From: Desulfobacter postgatei 2ac9
Lineage (GTDB): Bacteria > Desulfobacterota > Desulfobacteria > Desulfobacterales > Desulfobacteraceae
DNA: 64,000 nucleotides
Assembly (NCBI RefSeq): GCF_000233695.2
Contig: NZ_CM001488.1
Location: 522,049-586,048, forward strand
Reading direction: 5' to 3'
Shown: positions 8,980 to 18,273 of the stretch, in pieces
How positions within the stretch are numbered: the stretch's first letter is position 1
Layout: each line of letters starts with the position of its first letter
The notes under the pieces: generated by a model
Told to the model about the DNA's origin: nothing
Seen by the model: only the letters and a program-made list of their open reading frames with translations
Databases searched by the model: none
Made by a program: the position numbers and the translations under genes

Positions 8980-9744
8980 CTAAAAAGATTCATAATAATT
9001 TTGCGATTTTTTCGCTTCCCTGACCAGGGAGATTTCTACACGCCGGTTGGCTTCCCTGCCCAGAAAATGGGTGTTGTCCCCAATGGGCCGGTACTGGCCA
9101 AATCCTTCGATATTGATTCGTTCCGGGGCCACCCGGCAGTCAATTAAGAATTCGGCAACACTCATGGCTCTTGCAGCCGACAGCTCCCAGTTGGAGGGGA
9201 ACTGGGCAGTATGAATGGGGGTATTGTCCGTATGACCGGCAACAATGATTCTGTATCCGGGTTCCGTGATAAAAAATACGGCCATATCCTTTAATGCCGG
9301 TTTGATATAGTCCAGCAGTTTGGCCTGGCCGGAAAGAAAACTGATCTCTTCGCCCAGGGTCAGAACGAGCCTGTTATTTGCGACTTTAATCGAGTAATTT
9401 GAAATATCGGATTTTTCCATGACCTGGTGCAGCCGGTCTTCAATGGTCAGAAGATCCAGTTCGGATTCGTGAGCTTTTTTCGCTGGTTTGGCCGGTGCCT
9501 TAACGGTCTCAACGGTCTGGGCTGCCAGGCTGGGATCATGTTTAGTTTCTACGGCTTGGAGCTTATGTGTCTGGTTGCTGTAAAGCATGATAAAAAAAGC
9601 CAGGACCAGGGTCATGATATCCAGCATGGTCCACAGACTGGAATCTTCGGGTTCATCTCCCTCCAGAAGGCTTTGGCGTTTCAATCGCAGCCGTTTTAAT
9701 TCCGAGATTTCAAGCTCAGATATGAGATTTTCCGGTATTATCAT
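8980..9744 (-). CDS. MotB/OmpA-domain stator-like protein
   Basis: 254 residues. One N-terminal transmembrane helix (about 38-56, reading MLDIMTLVLAFFIMLYS) carries Asp42 at the position of the proton-binding Asp of MotB. A linker and a C-terminal OmpA-like peptidoglycan-binding domain (about 150-250) follow, with GHTDNTPI and RRVEISL. It pairs with the upstream MotA-like gene, 13 bases away. No flagellar genes lie nearby, so it could drive flagellar rotation as a remote stator or serve another proton-powered envelope function. Confidence 0.82.
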   Translation of the reverse strand: MIIPENLISELEISELKRLRLKRQSLLEGDEPEDSSLWTMLDIMTLVLAFFIMLYSNQTHKLQAVETKHDPSLAAQTVETVKAPAKPAKKAHESELDLLTIEDRLHQVMEKSDISNYSIKVANNRLVLTLGEEISFLSGQAKLLDYIKPALKDMAVFFITEPGYRIIVAGHTDNTPIHTAQFPSNWELSAARAMSVAEFLIDCRVAPERINIEGFGQYRPIGDNTHFLGREANRRVEISLVREAKKSQNYYESF

Positions 9745-9757
9745 GGATATCAGCCTG

Positions 9758-10588
9758 TCATGGGTTCTTGTTTTTTAGGATGGGTTGAAGCCGGGGCAGT
9801 CTCATGGGGGGTGCCTGGGATTTTGTCTCCACGGTCCAGTCCTCCTGGAAATAATCGCCAATACAGTATCTTAAACGATACCCGATGGCCTTGGCATTGG
9901 TTTTGTCCGCAATATCCAGAATCCCTTCAATGATCAATGCCAGTTCCATGGCGTCATGTTTGGTTTTTTCAGCCAGTTTCTTTGCAATGGGAAGAAAAAT
10001 GACGTTGGCATACAGCAATCCGTAAAATGTGGTTAAAAGTGCTGTGGCCACACCTTTTCCGATCAGTTCCGGTGAGCCCATATTGCTCAGTACGTTGATC
10101 AGGCCGATGATGGTGCCCACAAAACCGAACACCGGCATCAGCTTGATAAAGGTATTGATCAAATCAGCCTGGGAGCGCCGGGCCTGCAGGAAATTGTCGT
10201 ATCTTCGCTCAAGGGTTTTAAAAATCGTATATCTGTCAAACCCGTCCGCAATCATTTCAATGCCCATTTTCAGGAATGGATTGTCAATGTTTTTGGATTT
10301 TTCATCCAGTACAAGTTTTCCGTCCCGCCGCCGGATGGCTGCCAGCACTTCAATCTGTTTTATGAGTCCGTTCAGATCGGTCTTCTCTCCGGAAAATGCT
10401 TTGCGGACATTGAGGAAGAGATCTGAAAACAGCCGCAAGGGATACGACACCAGGGCGCAGAAAAATGCCCCGCTAAGGATGATCAAGTTGCTTTTAATAT
10501 TCAAAACAATGGACGATAGTTCGGATACGGTTCCTGACAGCAGTATAAAAATGATAATACCTGCGGCCGGAAAAATTTTCTGGAGCAT
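9758..10588 (-). CDS. MotA/TolQ/ExbB-type proton channel protein
   Basis: 276 residues with two N-terminal hydrophobic helices (about 5-20 and 33-52), a long cytoplasmic domain and two further helices containing LMPVFGFVGTIIGLINVL and GKGVATALLTTFYGLLYANV. This is the MotA layout and signature. It is the first gene of a two-gene operon with the MotB-like protein and starts at an ATG preceded by GGGAG. The pair should form a proton-conducting stator complex in the inner membrane. The C-terminal ~60 residues are variable. Confidence 0.85.
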   Translation of the reverse strand: MLQKIFPAAGIIIFILLSGTVSELSSIVLNIKSNLIILSGAFFCALVSYPLRLFSDLFLNVRKAFSGEKTDLNGLIKQIEVLAAIRRRDGKLVLDEKSKNIDNPFLKMGIEMIADGFDRYTIFKTLERRYDNFLQARRSQADLINTFIKLMPVFGFVGTIIGLINVLSNMGSPELIGKGVATALLTTFYGLLYANVIFLPIAKKLAEKTKHDAMELALIIEGILDIADKTNAKAIGYRLRYCIGDYFQEDWTVETKSQAPPMRLPRLQPILKNKNP

Positions 10589-10808
10589 GGGTTTCTCCCT
10601 GTCAAATAGTAAAAAACAGCCTGCACAACTATATTACAAGCATAAACCATCAAGCATAAACCATGCCTTTCAAAATTATATTAAATTTTACAACATGTTA
10701 ACGATTTTCAGACAAAGAGAGAGGAATAATTTTCCCGTTCAGGCAACTGTTTTCTTCCGAGAGGTGCATTCCCATTTTTACATTTCGACAGAAGAAACAA
10801 AAAAAATA

Positions 10809-10882
10809 GTGTTTGGACCCAAAGCGATCCATCTGCGGCGTTGCATAAAAATTTGCATCTGAGCAAATTTGGGTCCAAACAC
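10809..10882. repeat. long perfect inverted repeat (15-bp arms) in the motA / CoA-transferase gap
   Basis: Within the 330-base gap 10589-10918. GTGTTTGGACCCAAA (10809-10823) is repeated in perfect inverse at 10868-10882. The 44-base loop contains GGCGTTGCATAAAAATTTG, which resembles the loop of the element at 12903-12988 although the arms differ completely. Could act as a terminator or RNA hairpin, or be a short mobile repeat. Nothing coding was seen in the rest of the gap. Confidence 0.6.
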
Positions 10883-10918
10883 AGATTTTGGTTCAGGTAC
10901 AAATCAAGAATTTAAAAT

Positions 10919-12847
10919 TTAACCCATAGATAGAATGGCGTCGCCCAGGGCTTTGCCGCCGTCATCGTCATCTTGTTTAGGTTCATTGAACATACAGGTT
11001 AAAATAAGCACGTCTTCATTTCTTTCAGTTGTGACTTTATATGGCTGTTTGTGAAAAAGCCTGATCATACTTTTGTTATGCGGAGCAATATAGGCGATCA
11101 GTCCTTTAATACCGTTGTCAATGGCCGCCTGATTGATTTTTTTCTGTAAGATAGAGGCAATTCCCATGCCCTGGTATTCTTTTGATACGGAATAGGCAAC
11201 TTCAGCCATGTTAATGATGGTGTTTCTGAAATATTCGCCCACGGCAATAACTTTTTCAAATCCCAGTTCGCCTATCGTAGCCACGATGGTCTGGTCATTG
11301 ATATAATCAATGTCATAGGTGGTTTCAATTTGATCATAGGCAAAACTTTTTTTCTCATGAAAGAATCTGGAAATGATATCTCCACGATTCATGGTGTAAT
11401 AATGCTCCTGGATAAAGCGCTCATCCACCGGCTTTGCCGGTCTGAAGGTAATGGGAATATTTTTTATAATAATGGTTTCCTCATATTTAAACGGATAGAC
11501 TCCTTTATTGGCCTGATTAAATTTGCGTTTACTGTCAACCAGACCCATTTCTTTGGCTTTGGCAAACAATTCATCCCTGAAATCCGGATGGGCAATGGAG
11601 ACTAAAGCCATAACCCGTTCCTGAAGTGTTTTGCCAAAAAGATTCACCAGCCCGTATTCTGTAGCCACAAACTGGACATCTCCCCTTGGCACCACCACGG
11701 CGTGTTCTGTTAAAAGGGGCACTATCCGGCTTTTTTGCCCTTGATCCATGGTAGATGTCATCACAAAGATGGATTTTCCTTCTTCGGACATAGCTGCCCC
11801 ACGGGTGAAATCAAGCAGACCATTAATCCCTGTGTAATTATTCAACGGCAGGGCATCGGCTGCGACCTGGCCGCTAAGATCAATAGCCATGGCTGTGTTC
11901 AGGGTTACCATTTTATTGTGGCGACCGATGATTCCCGGATTATTGATATAATCTGAGGGGTAAAATTCAATGGAGGGATTATCGTCAAGAAATTCATAAA
12001 GCTGAGTGGAGCCTACGGCTGCGCCGGCAACAAGCTTTCCGTTATTAAATCCTTTCTTTTTATTCGTAATCACCCCCATGGAGAAAAGGTGCATGATTGC
12101 ATCTGACAGATATTGTGAATGAACCCCAATATCATTTTTATTTGACAGAGCCATTTTAATTATTTCAGTAGTTAAGCCAAGACTTGTCTGGATGGTTGAA
12201 CCGTCTTTGATGAGACGTGAAATAAGTTTGGCAATAGCAATGCCTGACTCATGTTCAGGGATCGGTTGGATGGTTAAAAGCGGGTCCTCATGTTCCACAA
12301 TAAAATCAACATCGTTAACATGGATAAAGCTTCTGCCCAGAACCCGGGGCATTTTGGGGTTAATCTGGCATATGACAATATCAGCAGTTTCGCAGGCCGA
12401 AAGATTAATGTCCACGGAAATCCCAAGACTCATCCATCCAAAGTCATCAGGCGGCGTGGCCTGGATCAGGGCCGCATTCAACGGCATGAGTCCGGATTTG
12501 AACAGGTGCGGGATCTGGGATAGGTTTATAGGCGTAATAAACCGTTGATTTTTTTTTATAATGTTGCAACCGCAGGAACCTAAATAAAAGGACCTGATTT
12601 TGAACTGATGTGATGGGGACTCATTAGCGATAAGCGTCAACGGTCCATTTTCAATGCTGAGCAGACGCACGATTTCAAGATCGGTGAATCTTGTGGAGAT
12701 TTCGGATAACTCTTGAACAAGGTGCTGGGGTTCAGCACAGGATGAGCCTATAAAGATGCGTTGACCAGGCCGGATATGTTTCAGGGCCTCTTGGGCACTG
12801 CAACGTTTATCTATGTAGGAATCTGCCCAGTAAGTGGATTTTGTCAT
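10919..12847 (-). CDS. acetyl-CoA hydrolase/transferase fused to a GNAT domain
   Basis: 642 residues. The first ~430 are an acetyl-CoA hydrolase/transferase-type CoA-transferase (GSSCAEPQHLV near the N-terminus; VATEYGLVNLFGKTLQERV in the C-terminal lobe), which moves CoA between an acyl-CoA and a short-chain acid such as acetate. The last ~180 residues are a GNAT acetyltransferase with the acetyl-CoA loop EYQGMGIA. ATG at 12847 is used because GGAGG lies 6 bases upstream; the longer reading starts at a TTG. The fusion may couple acyl-CoA formation to regulation by protein acetylation, but the GNAT substrate is unknown. Monocistronic, between two inverted repeats. Confidence 0.88.
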   Translation of the reverse strand: MTKSTYWADSYIDKRCSAQEALKHIRPGQRIFIGSSCAEPQHLVQELSEISTRFTDLEIVRLLSIENGPLTLIANESPSHQFKIRSFYLGSCGCNIIKKNQRFITPINLSQIPHLFKSGLMPLNAALIQATPPDDFGWMSLGISVDINLSACETADIVICQINPKMPRVLGRSFIHVNDVDFIVEHEDPLLTIQPIPEHESGIAIAKLISRLIKDGSTIQTSLGLTTEIIKMALSNKNDIGVHSQYLSDAIMHLFSMGVITNKKKGFNNGKLVAGAAVGSTQLYEFLDDNPSIEFYPSDYINNPGIIGRHNKMVTLNTAMAIDLSGQVAADALPLNNYTGINGLLDFTRGAAMSEEGKSIFVMTSTMDQGQKSRIVPLLTEHAVVVPRGDVQFVATEYGLVNLFGKTLQERVMALVSIAHPDFRDELFAKAKEMGLVDSKRKFNQANKGVYPFKYEETIIIKNIPITFRPAKPVDERFIQEHYYTMNRGDIISRFFHEKKSFAYDQIETTYDIDYINDQTIVATIGELGFEKVIAVGEYFRNTIINMAEVAYSVSKEYQGMGIASILQKKINQAAIDNGIKGLIAYIAPHNKSMIRLFHKQPYKVTTERNEDVLILTCMFNEPKQDDDDGGKALGDAILSMG

Positions 12848-12902
12848 TATCAACCTCCTCCGTGTTTATTGTCTGTTTGAAAACGGTTTTTATATTCCTT
12901 AG

Positions 12903-12988
12903 ACACAATGATCAAGTTTTTGTTAATTTGCCCAACTTCGGCGTTGGAAAAAATTTGAACAAATTCCCTAAAAACTTGATCATTGTGT
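12903..12988. repeat. long perfect inverted repeat (19-bp arms) upstream of the CoA-transferase gene
   Basis: ACACAATGATCAAGTTTTT (12903-12921) and its exact inverse (12970-12988) enclose a 48-base loop containing CGGCGTTGGAAAAAATTTG. A T-run follows on the plus strand (12992-13000). The loop core matches that of the 10809-10882 element; the arms do not. It lies in the gap between the Rnk-like gene and the CoA-transferase gene, both on the minus strand, so it may terminate, attenuate or simply be a repeat. Confidence 0.6.
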
Positions 12989-13061
12989 TAGCTTTTTTTT
13001 TAATCAGAATCACTTTGGAGGTTCCTGCCGTGTTTTGATCCCGGTTTATGGACCCTCTTGA

Positions 13062-13475
13062 TCACAAATTGAACTGTCCGCAGGTTTCAGGTTGGTAATG
13101 AATCTGTATGAATTTCATTTTTTTTAGCCCGGAGGGGGCAACCCATTCTATGAACTCCCCCACTTTATGCCCAAGGATTGCAACACCTATGGGAGCCAGG
13201 ATCGAAATTTTGTTCCCTTTGATATCTGCATCCTCCGGAAAAACCAAAGTATAAGTCTTTTTCTCATTAGTGACCTCATTTTCAACTGTGAAGGTCGAAT
13301 TCATTGTAATAATATTATTCGGAATAAATTCAGGTGGCACAACAATACAATTGGATATCTTTTTTTGCAAAAGCTCTAAGTTTTTTTCATCAAAACCGCT
13401 ACGGTGCCAGCACATATCCAAAAGGCTTTCCAGACGATCTAAATCAAACTCCGTTATCAATAGTTCTTTTTCCAT
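13062..13475 (-). CDS. rnk: Rnk/GreA-like nucleoside diphosphate kinase regulator
   Basis: 137 residues. The N-terminal ~45 form a short coiled-coil-like helical part. The C-terminal half is a GreA/GreB-type FKBP-like domain with EKKTYTLVFPEDADIKGNKI and APIGVAILGHKVGEFIEW, typical of Rnk and related secondary-channel factors that bind RNA polymerase. Full length for Rnk. Start ATG with AAGGAA upstream. The gene appears to stand alone. Confidence 0.85.
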   Translation of the reverse strand: MEKELLITEFDLDRLESLLDMCWHRSGFDEKNLELLQKKISNCIVVPPEFIPNNIITMNSTFTVENEVTNEKKTYTLVFPEDADIKGNKISILAPIGVAILGHKVGEFIEWVAPSGLKKMKFIQIHYQPETCGQFNL

Positions 13476-13657
13476 GTCAATTTCCTTGCATTATACGCTA
13501 TTTTTTAAGTAACTAAAAAGGTTTTCTTGTAATTTTAATTGTTTATAAAATTGGGTTCAGCCCCAGCTGAATGGGACGCTGTTGATTTAAATGCTTCATT
13601 AATTATCATTATTCGTCTGGCACCTTCCTTTGCCCTAAAACGCTAAGTGCGTGCCAA

Positions 13658-14107
13658 TCAAACCGTTGCAGCAAACTTTTGAATCTGTTCATATGTAATG
13701 TCCAACACATCATGGAAAATCGGCGGTACCGGCGAAGACAATAATGCCGATACTTCGTGGTTCGCCTCATTGATGAACACGCGGACAAGGTTCTTGTTGA
13801 GCTCTTTGTTCTCCATTATCACCGGAAGCAGCGTTGATAAAACCTCGGTGGCCATAATGCGGATGTTATAGTAAAGATCATCCCGTTTAATCAGTTGAAC
13901 GATCTGATTTACCATCTCAATGGAAGGTTTTCTTAATGTCACGGCAGCTTCAACAGCAGCTTCACGCAGCCGCCAATTTTTGTCATAGCGAAGCAGCCGG
14001 ATCAGTTCCTCCTGATGATCGTCCAGGGTTGCCGAATCTCTCAGAAGGTGCAGCGTATCCAGCGTACTACCCCAGTCGATTAGATTTCCAAAAATGTGAT
14101 CTTTCAT
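13658..14107 (-). CDS. HEAT-repeat protein
   Basis: About 149 helical residues with repeated motifs such as LIRLLRYDKNWRLREAAVEA and MATEVLSTLLP, consistent with HEAT-type repeats used for protein binding. Two adjacent ATGs occur (14110 and 14107) directly after GGAGGG; the second gives the more normal spacing. No enzymatic motif is seen and the partner is unknown. It lies downstream of the NtrC-type regulator but 400 bases away, so it is probably separately transcribed. Confidence 0.65.
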   Translation of the reverse strand: MKDHIFGNLIDWGSTLDTLHLLRDSATLDDHQEELIRLLRYDKNWRLREAAVEAAVTLRKPSIEMVNQIVQLIKRDDLYYNIRIMATEVLSTLLPVIMENKELNKNLVRVFINEANHEVSALLSSPVPPIFHDVLDITYEQIQKFAATV

Positions 14108-14110
14108 CAT

Positions 14111-14519
14111 CCCTCCAGTTAAAAAACAGACTGACTATCAGCCTCCCGGATTTTTTTGTATTAACGGCCATAGGCCGACCTGGTCTATCAGCACCAAGAT
14201 TCAACTCACAACGAAGCATCAAAGTAATTCAATTAATTATTTTAGCTTTCATATAAAAACGCTGCTTACTGTTCTGATTATGGTAAGAGCAAAGAGTGTA
14301 CCAAAATTTGGATTCTATGTAACATTTTGAAATAAAAAGATTTTTTTATTGATATGAATATTGAAAACTGTTGCATGGGTGTCGCAGAATGCAACACCGA
14401 TGCATATTGCACCCAAAGGTGTGTAGTTGACTTTAGATGAGTGGGCTTTCTTTCATTAGCGGGGATTGACCTGATAATTTTATTAATTTCCAACGGGGAT
14501 CGAACCAACGTTGGGATAA
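14111..14519. other. 409-base intergenic region upstream of the HEAT-repeat gene
   Basis: AT-rich, no convincing gene. Several overlapping short inverted motifs occur at about 14370-14420 (GTTGCA...TGCAAC; GGTGT...ACACC), which could be regulator binding sites for the HEAT gene. I looked for a sigma-54 type -24/-12 pair here on the minus strand and found none with correct spacing. Confidence 0.4.
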
Positions 14520-15869
14520 TCATTGAATTTTGAATCGTTTCATAATCCGATAAAGTGTAGAACGATTGATACCCAGAATTTTTGAGGCCTCGGTTTTATT
14601 ACCTCCGGTCGATTCCAGCACTTCCTCAATGTGCGTTCTGTTCATCTGATCCAATGAATTGATATTCCTGCGAGGGGTTCTTGAAACAGCGTGTCTGAAA
14701 ATGCTGGGCAGGCTTGCTACTGTTAACTCAGGGCTTTCTTCGAATAAAGTGGCTCTTTCTATAATATTTTCTAACTCTCTCACATTTCCGGGCCAATTGT
14801 ATTTTTCCATTAATTTTAAGGCATCGTAGGATATTTCCTCAATCTGTTTATTGTTCTGGGCAGCATAACGTCTCAAAAAATAAAAGCCCAGCAGCGCAAT
14901 GTCATCAATGCGTTCACGCAATGGCGGTAAACTGATGGTGACAACATTAAGTCTATAGTACAAATCTTCTCTGAAGCGCCCTTTTTCAACCATATCCTCA
15001 AGATTTCTATTCGTGGCAGCGATAATTCGAACCTGAACGATCTTCCGTTTAAATGATCCTACCGGTCGGATTTCTCCACTCTCAATGGCTCTTAGAAGGG
15101 TTTGTTGAAGCCCTTTGCCAATATCCCCGATTTCATCAAGGAACAAGGTGCCTCCGTCGGCAGCTTCAAAAAAGCCCTGCTTATCCGATATCGCTCCGGT
15201 ATATGCACCTTTAACGTGTCCGAATAATTCACTGTTCATCAAATTTTCATTGATTGCGGCACAATTAACCGGGACATAGGGTTTTGCCGCCCTGTCTCCA
15301 TTATAATGTATGGCTTTTGCCACCAGTTCTTTTCCGGTACCGGTTTCGCCACGAATCAGTACCGTGCTTCTGGAATCTTTTACATGGTGGATAGTTTTAA
15401 AAACCTCCATCATTGAGGGGCTGTTCCCTATGATATTATCAAAGGTATACTTTTGTTTTAACTGACGTTTTAAATGGATATTATCAATGAGCAGGGATTT
15501 CTTCTCCAACGTCTTTTTGACTACAACTTTAAATTCTTCCATATCAAAGGGTTTCAAAATATAATCTTCAGCGCCTTGTTTCATGGCAGAAACTGCTGTA
15601 TCTACTGTGCCATATGCCGTGATCATGATAAACATGATACCGGCATCGTATTGTTTTGCTGCTTTTAAAACCTGCTTACCGTCAATGCCGGGCAATTTTA
15701 AATCTGAAATCACCAAATCAAATGAATGTTGCTTGATCTGTTTCAGGGCTTGTTCTCCCGACGTTGTGGAATATACCTCGTACCCCATTTTTTTAATGAC
15801 ATGCATTAAGCCTTTGTTTAAATTCACATCATCTTCTACGATTAATATTTTAAACGGAATTACACTCAT
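14520..15869 (-). CDS. sigma-54-dependent NtrC-family response regulator
   Basis: 449 residues in the order receiver (phospho-acceptor D56 in [10 protein letters not shown]), AAA+ sigma-54 activator domain (Walker A GETGTGKE near 172; Walker [12 protein letters not shown]) and C-terminal Fis-type helix-turn-helix (about 408-447, ending [20 protein letters not shown]). The sigma-54 contact loop reads GAYTGA rather than GAFTGA, a known functional variant. It is encoded 6 bases downstream of the histidine kinase and forms a two-component pair. Targets are not visible, but it should activate sigma-54 promoters. Confidence 0.93.
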   Translation of the reverse strand: MSVIPFKILIVEDDVNLNKGLMHVIKKMGYEVYSTTSGEQALKQIKQHSFDLVISDLKLPGIDGKQVLKAAKQYDAGIMFIMITAYGTVDTAVSAMKQGAEDYILKPFDMEEFKVVVKKTLEKKSLLIDNIHLKRQLKQKYTFDNIIGNSPSMMEVFKTIHHVKDSRSTVLIRGETGTGKELVAKAIHYNGDRAAKPYVPVNCAAINENLMNSELFGHVKGAYTGAISDKQGFFEAADGGTLFLDEIGDIGKGLQQTLLRAIESGEIRPVGSFKRKIVQVRIIAATNRNLEDMVEKGRFREDLYYRLNVVTISLPPLRERIDDIALLGFYFLRRYAAQNNKQIEEISYDALKLMEKYNWPGNVRELENIIERATLFEESPELTVASLPSIFRHAVSRTPRRNINSLDQMNRTHIEEVLESTGGNKTEASKILGINRSTLYRIMKRFKIQ

Positions 15870-15875
15870 ATCTTC

Positions 15876-17654
15876 CTAATCCCCAGTTGGAAGTTCAAGG
15901 GTAAAATTTGTCCCGGGTTTGCTCGCATCGTCCCGGGTTGAACTGACCACCTTTAAATCACCGCCCAGTTTCCTTGCCATTTCATAACTGATAAAAAGTC
16001 CCAAACCCGTTCCCTCCCCCGGTTTTTTGGTTGAATAAAACGGATTAAATATATTTGACATATCTTCCCGGCAGATGCCTATACCGGAATCTGTCACCTC
16101 AATTTTTACCAGTTTCAAGACTGGAATATAGCGGGTACTCAATGTAAGAATGCCGCCATCAGGCATGGACTCAATGGCGTTTGCCACAAGATTCGTAACG
16201 ATCGACTGCAGGGTGCTGGGATCTGCCAGAACATCGGGTATATCAGGCATTAAAGTCATTTCAACATGAATATTTTTTGCGTCACAGTGAGGAATAGTGA
16301 TTTCCATCAATTTTGTCAGAAGATTATTGCAATTGACTGTTTGCAGGTCACTTTGTGTGTGTCTTGAGAAATACAAAAGATTTTTTATGACACTGCTGCC
16401 ATGCTTAATTTCATCAATTACAGTTAACAAATGCTGAGATATGCTCTCCTTGTCAAAAGGTTGCTCTTCCATCTCTTCAAGGGCAATTTGCGTATAAAGC
16501 AACGCATTTGCCAAAGGCGTGTTCAATTCATGGGCAAGGCCGGAGGTTAGAAGACCCATAGCTGCTAATTTTTCTTTCTGAATCGCCTGAAATTCCATTT
16601 GCTTTTCACGCTGATATTTTTCCTTGACCATATTTGCAATGGACGTTGATATAAAAAAAGCCAAAACTAAAACAAGCCCACCGGTTATGAGGGCATAAAA
16701 AAATGCTTTTTTTTCCAGCGTCTTGATACTATCCAGTATCTCTACCATGTCCTGATCTGCCATTACGATCCAGCCAAACGGATCGACATGCTGTCTGGCC
16801 TGCAGAACAGATTTACCCCGATAGTCAATGGCCTGATATGCAGCCAAATTACCTTCGGGCAATTGTTTTTTCAATGAAATCTTGGTTTCAAGGGTTTTGG
16901 CGCCAAATCGGGATGCGGATAAAAACAATCCTTCGTTGTTAACCAAATAGACTTCACCGGTAGCCTCCATATTATTGTCTCTGAGCAATACACTTATCGC
17001 TGTGAAATCGACCAGGCAATATAAAAAATACCTATCTTTTGTGGCTCTACCCGATGACAGGGGTTTGGACAGCATTAATACAGGGATATAATTATCATTT
17101 TTAGTAATATTGAATAGTTTTGACATGTTTATTCCCTGCCAGGATAGTGTCTCGCATGCCGACATCTCTAAAATTTTTGAATCAATCTTTCCTTCTCCTG
17201 TACTCAAGACGAGTTGCCCGGATTGAGTCATGATGAAAAAGTCTACATAGGGTCTATGCTGATCATTGGCTATTTGACCAATATGATCGTTGAAATTTAT
17301 TTTTGAAATATTCCAAATACTACTGATCAGACGAATATCATTCACCCGCCCTATCATGAACAGTTTAATGGCTTCAGCGTTTCTTTTCGCCTGATTGGCT
17401 AAATAGGACGCCGCTTTCTCTTCAATCATCTGCTTGCCTTTGGAAAACCCATTAAACCCAAAAAATACCAGCGGTACCAATCCAATTAACATAAAGACAG
17501 AAATCAGAAGCAAACGAAATTTCTGAAAATACGACTCTGTAAATTTTGTATCGATAGCGTTACCACCATTGCTTTGCAGTATTAAATTTATATCACTAAA
17601 AGTACTTTTATCATGCAAAAGCGTAATACCCAAGATAAGGATGACATGAAACAA
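15876..17654 (-). CDS. membrane sensor histidine kinase, partner of the NtrC-type regulator
   Basis: Two transmembrane helices (near residues 48-66 and about 310-330) bracket a ~240-residue periplasmic sensor region that looks Cache-like. HisKA follows, with His375 in GLAHELNTPLANAL, then HATPase_c with NLVANAIESMPDGG (N box), DSGIGI (G1) and GEGTGLGLFISYEMAR (G2). No HAMP was obvious. The longest reading starts at a TTG (17654) without a clear ribosome site, so the N-terminal ~45 residues before the first helix are uncertain. First gene of the operon, divergent from the chimeric ORF. Confidence 0.88.
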   Translation of the reverse strand: MFHVILILGITLLHDKSTFSDINLILQSNGGNAIDTKFTESYFQKFRLLLISVFMLIGLVPLVFFGFNGFSKGKQMIEEKAASYLANQAKRNAEAIKLFMIGRVNDIRLISSIWNISKINFNDHIGQIANDQHRPYVDFFIMTQSGQLVLSTGEGKIDSKILEMSACETLSWQGINMSKLFNITKNDNYIPVLMLSKPLSSGRATKDRYFLYCLVDFTAISVLLRDNNMEATGEVYLVNNEGLFLSASRFGAKTLETKISLKKQLPEGNLAAYQAIDYRGKSVLQARQHVDPFGWIVMADQDMVEILDSIKTLEKKAFFYALITGGLVLVLAFFISTSIANMVKEKYQREKQMEFQAIQKEKLAAMGLLTSGLAHELNTPLANALLYTQIALEEMEEQPFDKESISQHLLTVIDEIKHGSSVIKNLLYFSRHTQSDLQTVNCNNLLTKLMEITIPHCDAKNIHVEMTLMPDIPDVLADPSTLQSIVTNLVANAIESMPDGGILTLSTRYIPVLKLVKIEVTDSGIGICREDMSNIFNPFYSTKKPGEGTGLGLFISYEMARKLGGDLKVVSSTRDDASKPGTNFTLELPTGD

Positions 17655-17726
17655 CCTGGTATTTTCGATAAGAAAGAGTCAGCATGATAATTTAAAGCAA
17701 AGGCAATAAATGTGAAAGAAAAAAAC

Positions 17727-18083
17727 ATGAAAGTCTTGAAACACACAGAGACGAACGAGTTTAAACCTGGAGCTATGAAAAGATTTTTTTTAGTTCAAAC
17801 GTCAGAATTTTTCAAAATGGCCGAATTTGAACGTGAGTTGATACGGGAACCTACCAACGCCGGCCTAGTTGCGGGTCGTGCACGAGGTCGCAAGGGAGGA
17901 CGGAAATTTTCGATGAGCAGAGCTCAGGTTCGCTTGGCACAGGCTGCTATGAAAGAGCGAGATACAAGCGTGGCTGATCTATGCAATGAACTGGCCACCA
18001 CACGCGCTACCCTATATCGGTATGTTGGGCCAAACGGTGAACTCCGGGAACATGGCCGTCAAGTTCTCGGCGTAAATCCTTAA
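17727..18083 (+). CDS. chimeric ORF: cupin gene 5' end joined to serine resolvase C-terminal domain
   Basis: 118 residues. Residues 1-30 match the first 30 of the cupin protein encoded at 30452 almost exactly (MKVLK-TETNEF-PGAMKRFFLVQ...SEFFK). From residue 31 the sequence abruptly becomes the C-terminal part of a Tn3-type serine resolvase/invertase: MAEFERELIRE, the basic RARGRKGGRK linker, then a helix-turn-helix DNA-binding domain (about 62-105). The catalytic Ser domain is missing. At DNA level the homology with the cupin gene ends at TTTTTCAAAAT. The ATG at 17727 corresponds to the cupin start; an in-frame GTG at 17712 is less likely. It cannot recombine DNA; it might still bind DNA or be non-functional. 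It marks a recombination junction at the left edge of an accessory stretch. Confidence 0.8.
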   Translation: MKVLKHTETNEFKPGAMKRFFLVQTSEFFKMAEFERELIREPTNAGLVAGRARGRKGGRKFSMSRAQVRLAQAAMKERDTSVADLCNELATTRATLYRYVGPNGELREHGRQVLGVNP

Positions 18084-18273
18084 CTCGGTTTTTTTGTTCC
18101 ATTACTGCCCAAACCCCTTTTTGTGTGATAAAAAGAAAGTGTCGCTTTAGTGTTATGGTGATTTTATGCACTCAGGAAAAAAACAACGCTCGAATACTCT
18201 TAGAAAAATTGATAGGCTACAATAGCGACCAAACAACAAACGGGACGGGCATTCAAAAATCAGGGGAAAAATT

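Noticed and set aside
13610-13640. Possible sigma-54 promoter TGGCAC-N-TTTGCC on the plus strand
   Set aside because: GG to GC spacing is 11 instead of 10 bases and no plus-strand gene follows.
14278-14523. 81-codon minus-strand ORF upstream of the HEAT gene
   Set aside because: It starts inside the end of the response-regulator gene, has no domain and lacks a ribosome site.
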